This document shows, one piece after another, positions 27,501-42,500 of a DNA stretch of 64,000 nt (positions are counted from its first letter, which is position 1; each line of letters begins with the position of its first letter). Location of the stretch: contig NC_084815.1 of the NCBI RefSeq assembly GCF_963583255.1, forward strand, positions 20,772,307-20,836,306, given 5' to 3'. Source of the stretch: Pyrus communis (Eukaryota > Streptophyta > Magnoliopsida > Rosales > Rosaceae). The translations under genes and the position numbers were made by a program. Under the pieces are notes generated by a model that was not told the origin of the DNA, did not search any database, and was given only the letters and a program-made list of their open reading frames with translations.

Positions 27501-30500
27501 TGAGAAGAAACTATAACAGTTTATTAAAAAAGAAAAGTGTAATACACAGAAGTGGATAAGAACTCCACCAAGAACAGAACAAGAAAATCTCTCCAGAGGA
27601 TCAGATTACAAGTAGGACAACCTCAACCAAAATCATTTTACCACTGCTAACATATCCCACAGTATGTGAGAAAGAGAGTAATTCTTATAACTATTGATAT
27701 GCTTATAACTAAGTAAAAATAGTCAAATTCACCCCTTCATTATTGTAGCTTCGAGTTGTTCAAGCGGTTGCTGTTCCAGGAGGGCTACCACAAATCTTCC
27801 TATTTATGTGCCTGTGTAGCATTACCACATCAGTATGTCTACTAATGTTCTTTAGAATTTCTGGCTATTGAAGAATCCATTTAGAACTAGAACATAGAGC
27901 TGTGATAAGTTTATGTATACCACATGAAGATGGAGTAGAATACATTTCTTTTATCCTCCTGCATCTTGACACTCTTATTCTTTCTATGTTGAATCACACA
28001 AGTAATTTGTAATTAGTTTAGTATATCTGGTACATGTAAGATTGCACTTCCGATAATTTTTCTCGACATCAGTGTTTTAAGCTAAATGTTCTGTTAATGT
28101 AGACTGTGTTATAGATGTTTCTCATTCTCAATGCCGTAGTTGTGATTGGAAGCCCATAAACCTACCCCATGCATGCCCACATTCGCACAGCTTTGCACCC
28201 ACATTCACTCCTATTATCCTTTTTCTTGGATGCATAGTATTCACAGGTCACATTGTTTTTTTCTTTTGGCCCTGGGTGTTGAAATTTTTTATGGAATTTC
28301 ATTGATGCAAATATTGTGTCTTATTTTGGGCATTACCGTATTACGGGAAGATGAAGTCTATTTGGATAAGAGTAAATTGTTTGTGTTTTAATTTTTCTTT
28401 AATTCAGATAATCATGTTCAATTTTTTCGGTTTGATTTAAAGGAATTTCTTACACAAAAAAGTTATGGCTTTCTGATTCGTTTTTTGGGTTGTTTATGTG
28501 GACGGTTTTGTTTTCGTCAAATTTGTGGCTTTTGTGATTGGAGATTTGTACATACATTGAAATTTAGTTTTTCTGATTTCAGCTCTCATTCGGATCCTGA
28601 CACTTCCTCATCATTAAAATCATTTTTTTATGCTGTTCTTTTCCAAGCACAGTTGCAGATCCACAAGGCATCAAGGTATGACATTTAAGCATATATTGTA
28701 CATGTGTGTATTGCGTTATACATGTGTGAGTGTGAATATGTTTTATTCTGGGTTGATTTAGTTAATGAGGTTTTTTTTAATTTCAGATTAATTTGGCTCC
28801 TGTTAAACAGATCGGACGTCAGAAGAGTGGAACCAGTGGTGTTTGAAAAAGGTTGGTTTTTCAATTTTTTTAATTTGTGCCCTTTTAGTTGTTTGAATGA
28901 ACTTTTTATGATGTAAATCAAGCTAAATTGAATAGCTGTGTTTGTATATTGTATTTGGTTGCAAAAAGATTTCAGTTCCAATATTATTCCATCACTTCAT
29001 CAAAAAATGTTTGAATAACAAGTGGTGGTTAGTTATTAATGCTGTCGAGGGTGAAAAAATATGCACATTGGCCCAAAAGAAAATAACTTAGAACTTAAAA
29101 ACCAACCCACTTTCTGTGCTACTTGTATCACAAAGTGAAAAACCTTTTTGAGATCATAATCCATAGTTACAAATTCTGTATAAAAAGAACAGTTCGAAGA
29201 AGAGTGAACTTACCGGTCTTAAGGGGAGGCCCCTGTCACTGAGTGCACATGAGGGGGTCGCTGCAGTCTGATTTTTTGGATGGTGATATTGGCAATTAGA
29301 TTTATTAACACAATCCCCTGTTTGAGTGAAATAGAAGCAAACAGGTTGACCAGGTCGTTCTGGAAATTCTTCAGCTTGCGTCTGCTGTGCATATTGTCCG
29401 CAGTAGTTGGTTTCGGTCACCGAGTTGTTCATAACATATGGTGGAGGTGCAGGCCTGCTTCTATGTGGTAGATATGCTGGAGCCTAAACATGTTTTGGCC
29501 AATACAAAATTAAAGAGAAAAGCATGTTTTTGAAAATGCAAACGAGATCAGCAGTAATTCTATAAATTCCACACACAAAAAAAAAAAAAAAAAAAAAGAG
29601 GGGCTACTCTTGCTTATATCCACAAACTAATACCGAACCCAAATAAGAAGTCTAGATGTACCGATGTGAAAACGTAAGCATATTACCACAACTGATGCAG
29701 ACAACAATTTGTTATCAATATTCGAAACTTCAAGATTTTAACTTCTTTACAAATAATATTAGAATATCACATTAAGTCCTTAATGTAGGACCATATTATT
29801 AGTTTTATGAGCCGAACATGAATAAAAAGGGCATGAGAAAGAAAAGAAAAAGAGGTCAAAACACAAAAAGATCCGATTATTATCCCAAAAGAGACGGTAA
29901 TTCGCATATCAAAAAGTGATGAGAATTATTTAAATTTTAAACCCAAGACTATAATAAGGGAGTGATGGCTAAAGTACCTGATAACCATTCCATTCTGTAG
30001 TTTCAGAATTAATCCCTTGAGAATTTGGAAGACCTTGTAATGATGCAGCCCTACCATTACCATACGCAGATTGCGGACGAGATTCTCCGGCAGCTGTAGG
30101 ATCAGGGTGGTTAAACATGCAGTTTGTTTCGTACTTGCAGGTCGCAGTTTGCATATAGTAGGAACAATCTTTCTCCCCCTGTAATACGTTAAAACAATTA
30201 TTCAGCGAACATATGGACACATTAAATTGGTCCAACAGAACAAGAAAATAAGCAAAGATGATCTTTAACATCATGAATAGATAGATAATAATTCCTCAAA
30301 TTTTTGGAGATCAAATCTAGAGCTTATACCGGACGAATTGGCAGGCCCAAAAAGTTAAATTCCACAGCTGCAGCTACAGAAGGTACCCCTATACGTCGTC
30401 CTGGGCTGATGTAATACTGCAACAAGCTTAAGTGTCATATTAAGATTGTGAAACTGTTACTAGGCCACCAAGTACGTTGCACAAAATTGAATACAAGGGT

Positions 30501-33500
30501 ACAAAGGGAAAGAAATGTCAATGATATTTAAAAACAAAATTGTAACAACATACAATTGTCAAAACACATCGACTATAAGTTGATCACGTTCAAGACCCTC
30601 ATCATGCTTTAGTTAGCTACAAGATGAAAAAGGTTTAAGCTTGTATATTCACTAGTGCATTCTAACCTACTAGCTTTCATATAACCATATCGAGAAACCC
30701 CATCGTAAAAACACAAGATAGTACTTGAAATCAAATATGTCAAGTAAAACAAAACTTAATGATGTAAAACATGAAAACCAAGCAATTGCAGTAAAAAACA
30801 GAACTTCGGATAGATAATAACCTTGCTTTCGGTCTGGTCTTGCTTCTCTTTCAACTCTTCCAACTCTTCCAACTCTTCCCTCTGCTTTGCCTTGTCCTTA
30901 GACACCTTCAAATCAATATGATAAAGTTCAAAACACCAAGAAACACAAAGTGAGCACCAACAACACAAATATTTCCTGCAATCATACAAGGCCAGACGCA
31001 TTTATGTCTCACAGAAAATTGGTACAACAGAATGAGAAAATAAGCAAAGATAAAATCTTAAATCTTCAACATCAAGAATAGATAGATATTCATTCCTCAA
31101 ATTTTTGCAGATCAAATCCAGAGCATATACTGGACGATTTGGCAGGCCCGAAAAGTTAAGTTCCAGAGCTGGAGCTACAGAAGGTACCCCTATACGTCGT
31201 CCTGGGATGATGTAATACTGCAACACGCTTAAGTGTTATATTAAGATCGTGAAAACTGTTGCTAGGCCACCATCTACGTTGCACAGAATTGAGTACGAGG
31301 GTACAAAGGGAAAGAAATGTCATTGACATTTAAAAACATAATTGCAATCCTGTATAAAATGGAAAATGTAATTGTAATGTAACAGCATACAATTGTCAAA
31401 ACACATCGACTATAAGTTGATCACGTTCAAGACCCTCATCATTCCATAGTTAGCTACAAGATGAAAAAGGTTTAAGCGTGTATATTCACTAGTGCATTCT
31501 AACCTACTAGCTTCCAGATAACCATATTGAGAAATCCCATCGACAAAATACAAGATAGTACTTGAAATCAAATATGTGAAGTAAAACAAAACTTAAGATG
31601 TAAAACATGAAAACCAAGCAATTGCAGTAAAAACCAGAACTTCGGATAGATAATAACCTTGCTTTCGGTATGGTCTTGCTTCCCTTCCAACTCTTCCCTC
31701 TGCTTTGCCTTGTCCTTAGACACCTTCAAATCAATATGATAAAGTTCAAAACACCAAGAAACACAAAGTGAGCACCAACAACAGAAATATTTCCTGCAAT
31801 CATACAAGGCCAGATGCATTTATGTCTCACAGAAAATTGGTCCAACAGAATAAGAAAATAAGCCAAGATAAAATCTTAAATCTTAAACATCATGAATAGA
31901 TAGATATTCATTCCTCAAATTTTTGCAGATCAAATCTAGAGCTTATACCGAACGAATTGGCAAGTCCAAAAAGTTAAGTTCCAGAGCTGGAGTTACAGAA
32001 GGTACCCCTATACGTCGTCCTGGGCTGATGTAATACTGCAACAAGCTTAAGTGTTATATTAAGATCGTGAAAACTGTTACTAGGCCACCAAGTACGTTGC
32101 ACAGAATTGAATACGAGGGTACAAAGGGAAAGAAATGTCAATGATATTTAAAAACATAATTGTAATCCTATATAAAAAGGGAAAATGTAATGTAACAGCA
32201 TACAATTGTCAAAACACATCGACTATAAGTTGATCACCTACAAGACCCTCATCATTCCATAGTTAGCTACAAGATGAAAAAGGTTTAAGCTTGTATATTC
32301 ACTAGTGCATTCTAACCTACAAGCTTTCAGATAACCATATTGAGAAACCCCATCGTCAAAACACAAGATAGTACTTGAAATCAAATATGTCAAGTAAAAC
32401 AAAACTTAATGATGTAAAACATGAAAACCAAGCAATTGCAGTTAAAAACAGAACTTTGGATAGATAATAACCTTGCTTTCGGTCTGCTCTTGCTTCTCTT
32501 CCAACTCTTCCAACTCTTCCCTCTGCTTTGCCTTGTCCTTAGACACCTTCAAATCAATATGATAAAGTTCAATACACCAAGAAACACAAAGTAAGCACCA
32601 ACAACACAAATATTTCCTGCAATCATACAAGGACAGATGCATTTATGTCTCACAGAAAATTGGTCCAACAGAATACGCAAATAAGCCAAGACAAAATCTT
32701 AAATCTTAAACATCATGAATAGATAGATATTCATTCCTCAAACTTTTGCAGATCAAATCTAGAGCTTATACTGGCCAAAATGGCAAGCTCGAAAAGTTAA
32801 GTTGCAGAGCTGGAGTTACAAAAGGTACCCCTATACGTCGTCCTGGTCTGATGTAATATTGCAACAAGCTTAAGTGTTATACTAAGATCGTGAAAACTGT
32901 TGCTAGGCCACCACGTACGTTGCACAGAATTCAATACGAGGGTACAAAGGGAAAGAAATGTCATTGACATTTAAAAACATAATTGTAATCCTGTATAAAA
33001 AGGAAAACGTAATTGTAATGTAACAACATACAATTGTCAAAACACATCGACTATAAATTGATCACGTTCAAGACCCTCATCAATCCATAGTTAGCTACAA
33101 GATGAAAAAGGTTTAAGCTTGTATATTCACTAGTGCATTCTAACCTACTAGCTTTTAGATAACCATATTGAGAAACCCCATCATCAAAATACAACATAGT
33201 ACTTGAAATCAAATATGTGAAGTAAAACAAAACTTAATGATGTAAAACATCAAAACCAAGCAATTCCAGTAAAAACCAGAACTTCGGATAGATAATAACC
33301 TTGCTTTCGGTCTGGTCTTGCTTCTCTTCCAACTCTTCCCTCTGCTTTGCCTTGGCCTTAGACACCTTCAAATCAATATGATAAAGTTCAAAACACCAAG
33401 AAGCACAAAGTGAGCACAAACAACACAAATATTTCCTGCAATCATACAAGGCCAGATGCATTTATGTCTCACAGAATATTGGTCCAACAGAATAAGAAAA

Positions 33501-36500
33501 TAAGCCAAGATAAAATCTTAAATCTTAAGCATCATGAATAGATAGATATTCATTCCTCAAATTTTTGCAGATCAAATCTAGAGCTTATACCAGACGAATT
33601 GGCAAGTCCGGAAAGTTAAGTTCCAGAGCTGGAGCTACAGAAGGTACCCCTATACGTCGTCCTGGGTTGATGTAATACTGCAACAAGCTTAAGTGTTATA
33701 TTAAGATCATGAAACTGTTACTAGGCCACCATGTACGTTGCACAGATTTGAATACGAGAGTACAAGGGGAAAGAAACGTCATTGACATTTAAAAACAATA
33801 TTGTAATCCTGTGTAAAAAAGGAAAATCTGATTGTAACGTAACAGCATACAATTGCCAAAACACATCGACTACAAGTTGATCATGTTCAAGACCCTCCTA
33901 AATCTATTGTTAGCTACAAGATAAAAAAGGTTTAAGCTTGCATATTCACTTGTGCATTCTAACCTACTAGCTTTCAGATAACCATATCAAAAAACCCCAT
34001 CGTCAAAACACATCATAGTACTTGAAACCAAATATGTGAAGTAAAACAAAACTTATGGTGCAAAACATGAAAACCAAGCAATTGCAGTAAAAACCAGAAC
34101 TTTGGATAGATCATAACCTTGCTTTCGGTCTGGTCTTGCTTCTTTTCCAATTCTTCTCTCTGCTTTGCCTTGTCCTTAGACACCTTCAAATCAATTTGAT
34201 AAAGTTCAAAACACCAAGAAACACAAAGTGAGCACCAACAACACAAATACTTCCTGCAATCATACAAGGCCAGATGCATTTATGTCTCACAGAAAATTGG
34301 TCCAACAGAATAAGAAAATAAGCCAAGACAAAATCTTAAATCTTAAACATCATGAATAGATAGATATTCATTCCTCAAATTTTTGTAGATCAAATCTAGA
34401 GCTTATACTGGACGAAATGGCAGGCCCGAAAAGTCAAGTTCAAGAGCTGGAGCTATAGAAGGTACCCCTATACGTCGTCCTGGTCTGATGTAATACTGCA
34501 ACAAGCTTAAGTGTTATACTAAGATCGTGAAAACTGTTGCTAGGCCACCACGTACGTTGCACAGAATTCAATACGAGGGTACAAAGGGAAAGAAAAGTCA
34601 TTGACATTTCAAAACATAATTGTAATCCTGTATAAAAAGGAAAACGTAATTGTAATGTAACAACATACAATTGTCAAAACACATCGACTATAAATTGATC
34701 ACGTTCAAGACCGTCATCATTCCATAGTTAGCTACAACAGGAAAAAGGTTTAAGCTTGTATATTCACTAGTGCATTCTAACCTACTAGCTTTTAGATAAC
34801 CATATTGAGAAACCCCATCATCAAAATACAAGATAGTACTTGAAATCAAATATGTGAAGTAAAACAAAACTTAATGATGTAAAACATGAAAACCAAGCAA
34901 TTCCAGTAAAAACTAGAACTTCGGATAGATAATAACCTTGCTTTCGGTCTGGTCTTGCTTCCGTTCCAACTCTTCCCTCTGCTTTGCCTTGGCCTTAGAC
35001 ACCTTCGGATCAATATGATAAAGTTCAAAACACCAAGAAACACAAAGTGAGCACCAACAACACAAATATTTCCTACAATCATACAAGGCCAGATCCATTT
35101 ATGTCTCACAGAAAATTGGTCCAACAGAATAAGAAAATAAGCAAAGATAAAATCTTAAATCTTAAACATCATGAATAGATAGATATTCATTCCTCAAATT
35201 TTTGCACATCAAATCTAGAGCTTAGACTGAACGAATTGGCAAGTCCGAAAAGTTAAGTTCCAGAGCTGGAGCTATAGATAGTACCCTTATACGTCATCTT
35301 GGGCTGATGTAATACTGCAACAAGCTTAATTGTTATATGAAGATCGTGAAAACTGTTACTAGGCCACCAAGTACGTTGCATAGAATTGAATACAAGGGTA
35401 CAAAGGGAAAGAAATGTTAATGATATTTAAAAACATAATTGTAATCCTGTATAAAAAAGGAAAATGTAATGTAACAGCATACAATTGTCAAAATACATAG
35501 ACTATAAGTTGATCACGTTCAAGACCCTCATCATTCTATAGTTAGCTACAAGATGAAAAAGGTTTCAGCTTGTATATTCACTAGTGCATTCTAACCTACC
35601 AGCTTTAAGATAACCATATCGAGAAACCCCATCGTCAAAACACAAGATAGTACTTGAAATCAAATATGTGAAGTAAAACAAAACTTAATGATGTAAAACA
35701 TGAAAACCAAGCATTTGCAGTAAAAAACAGAACTTTGGATAGATAATAACCTTGCTTTCGGTCTGGTCTTGCTTCTCTTCCAACTCTTCCCTCTGCTTTG
35801 CCTTGTCCTTAGACACCTTCAAATCAATATGATAAGGTTCAAAACACCAAGAAACACAAAGTGAGCACCAACAACACAAATATTTCCTGCAATCATACAA
35901 GGCCAGATGCATTTATGTCTCACAGAAAATTGGTCCAACAGAATAAGAAAATAAGCCAAGATAAAATCTTAAATCTTAAACATCATGAATAGATAGATAT
36001 TCATTCCTCAAATTTTTGCAGATCAAATCTAGAGCTTATACCGCACGAATTGGCAAGTCCGAAATGTTAAGTTCGAGAGCTGGAGCTACAGATGGTACCC
36101 CTATACGTCGTCCTGGGCTAATGTAATACTGCAACAAGATTAAGTGTTATATTACAATCGTGAAAAATGTTACTAGGCCACCAAGTACGTTGCACAGAAT
36201 TGAATACGAGGGTACAAAAGGAAAGAAATGTCAATGATACTTAAAAACATAATTGTAATCCTGTATGTAAAAGGAAAATGTAATGTAACAGCACACAATT
36301 CTCAAAATACATCGACTATAAGTTTATCACGTTCAAGACCCTCATCATTCTATAGTTAGCTACAAGATGAAAAAGGTTTAAGCTTGTATATTCACTAGGG
36401 CATTCTAACCTACTAGCTTTCAAATAACCATATTGAGAAACCCCATCATCAAAATACAAGATTGTACTTGAAATCAAATATGGGAAGTAAAACAGAACTT

Positions 36501-39500
36501 AATGATGTAAAACATGAAAACCAAGCAATTGCAGTGAAAAACAGAACTTTCGATAGATAATAACCTTGCTTTCGGTCTGCTCTTGCTTCTCTTCCAACTC
36601 TTCCAACTCTTCCCTCTGCTTTGCCTTGTCCTTAGACACCTTCAAATCAATATGATAAAGTTCAAAACACCAAGAAACACAAAGTGAGCACCAACAACAC
36701 AAATATTTCCTGCAATCATACAAGGCCAGATGCATTCATGTCTCACAGAAAATTGGTCTAACAGAATAAGAAAATAAGCCAAGACAAAATCTTAAATCTT
36801 AAACATCATGAATAGATAGATATTCATTCCTCAAACTTTTGCAGATCAAATCTAGAGCTTATACTGGCCGAAATGGAAGGCCTGAAAGGTTAAGTTCCAG
36901 AGCTGGAGCTACGGAAGGTAGCCCTATACGTCGTCCTGGTCTGATGTAACACTGCAACAAGCTTAAGTGTTATACTAAGATCGTGAAAACTGTTGCTAGG
37001 CCACCACGTACGTTGCACAGAATTCAATATGAGGGTACAAAGGGAAAGAAATGTCATTGACATTTAAAAACATAATTGTAATCCTGTATAACAAGGAAAA
37101 CTTAATTGTAATGTAACAGCATACAATTGTCAAAACACATCGACAATAAATTGATCACGTTCAAGACCGTGATCATTCCATAGTTAGCTACAAGATGAAA
37201 AAGGCTTAAGCTTGTATATTCACTAGTGCATTCTAACCTACTAGCTTTTAGATAACCATATTGAGAAACCCCATCATCAAAATACAAGATAGTACTTGAA
37301 ATCAAATATGTGAAGTAAAACAAAACTTAATGATGTAAAACATCAAAACCAAGCAATTCCAGTAAAAACCAGAACTTCAGATAGATAATAACCTTGCTTT
37401 CGGTCTGGTCTTGCTTCTCTTCCAACTCTTCCCTCTGCTTTGCCTTGGCCTTAGACACCTTCAAATCAATATGATGAAGTTCAAAACACCAAGAAGCACA
37501 AAGTGAGCACAAACAACACAAATATTTCCTGCTATCATACAAGGCCAGATGCATTTATGTCTCACAGAATATTGGTCCAACAGAATAAGAAAATAAGCCA
37601 AGATAAAATCTTAAATCTTAAGCATCATGAATAGATAGATATTCATTCCTCAAATTTTTGCAGATCAAATCTAGAGCTTATACCAGACGAATTGGCAAGT
37701 CCGGAAAGTTAAGTTCCAGAGTTGGAGCTACAGAAGGTACCCCTATACGTCGTCCTGGGTTGATGTAATACTGCAACAAGCTTAAGTGTTATATTAAGAT
37801 CATGAAACTATTACTAGGTCACCATGTACGTTGCACAGATTTGAATACGAGAGTACAAAGGGAAAGAAACGTCATTGACATTTAAAAACATAATTGTAAT
37901 CCTGTGTAAAAAAGGAAAATCTGATTGTAACGTAACAGCATACAATTGCCAAAACACATCGACTACAAGTTGATCATGTTCAAGACCATCCTAAATCTAT
38001 TGTTAGCTACAAGATAAAAAAGGTTTAAGCTTGCATATTCACTTGTGCATTCTAACCTACTAGCTTTCAGATAACCATATCCAAAAACCCCATCGTCAAA
38101 ACACATCATAGTACTTGAAACCAAATATGCGAAGTAAAACAAAACTTATGGTGCAAAACATGAAAACCAAGCAATTGCAGTAAAAACCAGAACTTTGGAT
38201 AGATAATAACCTTGCTTTCCGTCTGGTCTTGCTTCTTTTCCAATTCTTCTCTCTGCTTTGCCTTGTCCTTAGACACCTTCAAATCAATTTGATAAAGTTC
38301 AAAACACCAAAAAACACAAAGTGAGCACCAACAACACAAATACTTCCTGCAATCATACAAGGCCAGATGCATTTATGTCTCGCAGCAAATTGGTCCAACA
38401 GAATAAGAAAATAAGCCAAGACAAAATCTTAAATCTTAAACATCATGAATAGATAGATATTCATTCCTCAAATTTTTGCAGAACAAATCTAGAGCATATA
38501 CTGGCCGAAATGGCAGGCCCGAAAAGTTAAGTTCGAGAGCTGGAGCTACAGAAGGTACCCCTATACATCGTCCTGGTCTGATGTAATACTACAACAAGCT
38601 TAAGTGTTATACTAAGATCGTGAAAACTGTTGCTAGGCGACCACGTACGTTGCACATAATTCAATACGAGGGTACAAAGGGAAAGAAAAGTCATTGACAT
38701 TTAAAAACATAATTGTAATCCTGTATAAAAAGGAAAACGTACTTGTAATGTAACAGTATAGAGATGTCAAAACACATCGACTATAAATTGATCACGTTCA
38801 AGACTCTCATGATTCCATATTTAGCTACAAGATGAAAAAGGTTTAAGCTTGTATATTCACTAGTGCATTCTAACCTACTAGCTTTTAGATAACCATATTG
38901 AGAAACCCCATCATCAAAATACAAAATAGTACTTGAAATCAAATATGTGAAGTAAAACAAAACTTAAGATCTTAAACATGAAAACCAAGCAATTGCAGTA
39001 AAAACCAGAACTTTGGATAGATAATAACCTTGCTTTCGGTCTGGTCTTGCTTCTTTTCCAACTCTTCCCTCTGCTTTGCCTTGTCCTTAGACACCTTCAA
39101 ATCAATATGATAAAGTTCAAAACACCAAGAAACACAAAGTGAGCAGCAACAACACAAATATTTCCTGCAATCATACAAGGCCAGGTGCATTTATGTCTCA
39201 CAGAAAATTTGGTCCAACAGAATAAGAAAATAAGCCAAGATAAAATCTTAAACATCATGAATAGATAGATATTCATTCCTCAAATTTTTGCACATCAAAT
39301 TTAGAGCTTATACCGGACAAATTGGCAAGTCCGAAAAGTTAAGTTCGAGAGCTGGAGCTACAGATGGTACCCCTATACGTCGTCCCGGGCTAATGTAATA
39401 CTGCAACAAGATTAAGTGTTATATTACGATCGTGTAAACTGTTACTAGGCCACCAAGTACATTGCACAGAATTGAATACGGGGGTACAAAAGGAATGAAA

Positions 39501-42500
39501 TGTCAATGATACTTAAAAACATAATTGTAATCCTGTATGTAAAAGGAAAATGTAATGTAACAGCATACAGTTGTCAAAACACATCGACTATAAGTTCATC
39601 ACGTTCAAGACCCTCATCATTCTTTAGTTAGCTAAAAGATGAAGAAGGTTTAAGCTTGTATATTCACTAGTGCATTCTAACCTACTAGCTTTGAGATAAC
39701 CATATCGAGAAACCCCATCGTCAAAACACAAGATAGTACTTGAAATCAAATATGTGAAGTAAAACAAATCTTAATGATGTAAAACATGAAAACCAAGCAA
39801 TTGCAGTGAAAAATAGAACTTTGGATAGATAATAACCTTGCTTTCGATCTGGTCGTGCTTCTCTTCCAACTCTTCCAACTCTTCCCTTTGCTTTGCCTTG
39901 TCCTTAGACACCTTCAAATCAATATGATAAAGTTCAAAACACCAAGAAACACAAGGTGAGCACCAACAACACAAATATTTCCTGCAATCATACAAGGCCA
40001 GATTCATTTATGTCTCAGAGAAAATTGGTACAACAGAATAAGAAAATAAGCAAAGATAAAATCTTAAATCTTAAACATCATGAATAGATAGATATTCATT
40101 CCTCAAATTTTTGCAGATCAAATCTAGAGCTTATACTGGACGTATTGGCAGGCCCGAAAAGTTAAGTTCCAGAGCTGGAGCTACAGAAGGTACCCCTATA
40201 CGTCGTCCTGGTCTGATGTAATACTGCAACAGGCTTAAGTGTTATATTAAGATCGTGAAAACTATTGCTAGGCCACCACGTATGTTGCACAGAATTGAAT
40301 ACAATGGTACAAAGGGAAAGAAATGTCATTGACATTTAAAAACATAATTGTAATCCTGTATAAAAAGGAAAATGTAATTGTAATGTAGCAGCATACAATT
40401 GTCAAAACACATCGACTATAAGTTCATCACGTTCAAGACCCTCATCATTCTATAGTTAGCTACAAGATGAAAAAGGTTTAAGCTTGTATATTCAATAGTG
40501 CATTCTAACCTACTAGCTTTCATATAACCATATTGAGAAACCCCATCGTCAAAATACAAGATAGTACTTGAAATCAAATATGTGAAGTAATACAAAACTT
40601 AATGATGTAAAACATGTAAACCAAGCAATTCCAGTAAAAACCAGAACTTCGGATAGATAATAACCTTGGTTTCGGTTAGGTCTTGCCTCTCTTCCAACTC
40701 TTCCCTTTGCTTTGCCTTGTCCTTAGACACCTTCAAATCAATATGATAAAGTTCAAAACACCAAGAAACACAAAGTGAGCACCAACAACACAAATATTTC
40801 CTGCAATCATACAAGGCCAGATTCATTTATGTCTCATAGAAAATTGGTACAACAGAATAAGAAAATAAGCAAAGATAAAATCTTAAATCTTAAACATCAT
40901 GAATAGATAGATATTCATTCCTCAAATTTTTGCAGATCAAATCTAGATCTTATACTGGACGTATTGGCAGGCCCGAAAAGTTAAGTTCCAGAGCTGGAGC
41001 TACAGAAGGTACCCCTATACGTCGTCCTGGTCTGATGTAATACTGCAACAGGCTTAAGTGTTATATTAAGATCGTGAAAACTATTGCTAGGCCACCACGT
41101 ACGTTGCACAGAATTGAATACAATAGTACAAAGGGAAAGAAATGTCATTGACATTTAAAAACATAATTGTAATCCTGTATAAAAAGGAAAATGTAATTGT
41201 AATGTAGCAGCATACAATTGTCAAAACACATCGACTATAAGTTCATCACGTTCAAGACCCTCATCATTCTATAGTTAGCTACAAGATGAAAAAGGTTTAA
41301 GCTTGTATATTCACTAGTGCATTCTAACCTACTAGCTTTCATATAACCATATTGAGAAACCCCATCGTCAAAATACAAGATAGTACTTGAAATCAAATAT
41401 GTGAAGTAAAACAAAACTTAATGATGTAAAACATGAAAACCAAGCAATTCCAGTAAAAACCAGAACTTCGGATAGATAATAACCTTGCTTTCGGTTAGGT
41501 CTTGCCTCTCTTCCAACTCTTCCCTTTGCTTTACCTTGTCCTTAGACACCTTCAAATCAATATGATAAAGTTCAAAACATCAAGAAACACAAAGTGAGCA
41601 CCAACATCACAAATATTTCCTGCAATCATACAAGGCCAGATGCATTTATGTCTCACAGAAAATTGGTCTAACAGAATAAGAAAATAAGCCAAATTAAATC
41701 TTAAACATCATGAATAGATAGATATTCATTCCTCAAATTTTTGCAGATCAAATCTAGAGCTTATACCGGACGAATTGGCAAGTCTGAAAAGTTAAGTTCG
41801 AGAGCTGGAGCTACAGAAGGTACCCCTATACGTCGTCCTGGGCTTATATAATACTGCAACAAGCTTAAGTGTTATATTAAGATCGTGAAAACTGTTACTA
41901 GGCCTCCACGTACGTTGCACAGATTTGAATATGAGGGTACAAAGGGAAATGTCGTTGACATTTAAAAACATAATTGTAATCCTGTATAAAAGGCAAAATG
42001 TAATTGTAATGTAACAGCATACAATTGTCAAAACACATCGACTATAAGTTGATCGTTCAAGACCCTCATCATTCTATAGTTAGCTACAAGATGAAAAAGA
42101 TTCAAGCTTGTATATTCACTTGTGCATTCTAACCTAAACCATATCGAGAAACCCACAAGTTAGTACTTGAAATCAAATATGTGAAGTAAAACAAAACTTA
42201 ATGATGTAAAACATGAAAACCAAGCCATTCCAGTAAAAACCAGAACTTCGGATAGATAATAACCTTGCTTTCCGTCTGGTCTTGCTTCTCTTCCAACTCT
42301 TCCCTCTGCTTTGCCTTGTCCTTAGACACCTTCAAATCAATATGATAAAGTTCAAAACACCAAGAAGCACAAAGTGAGCACAAACAACACAAATATTTCC
42401 TGCAATCATACAAGGCCAGATGCATTTATGTCTCACAGAATATTGGTCCAACAGAATAAGAAAATAAGCCAAGATAAAATCTTAAATCTTAAGCATCATG

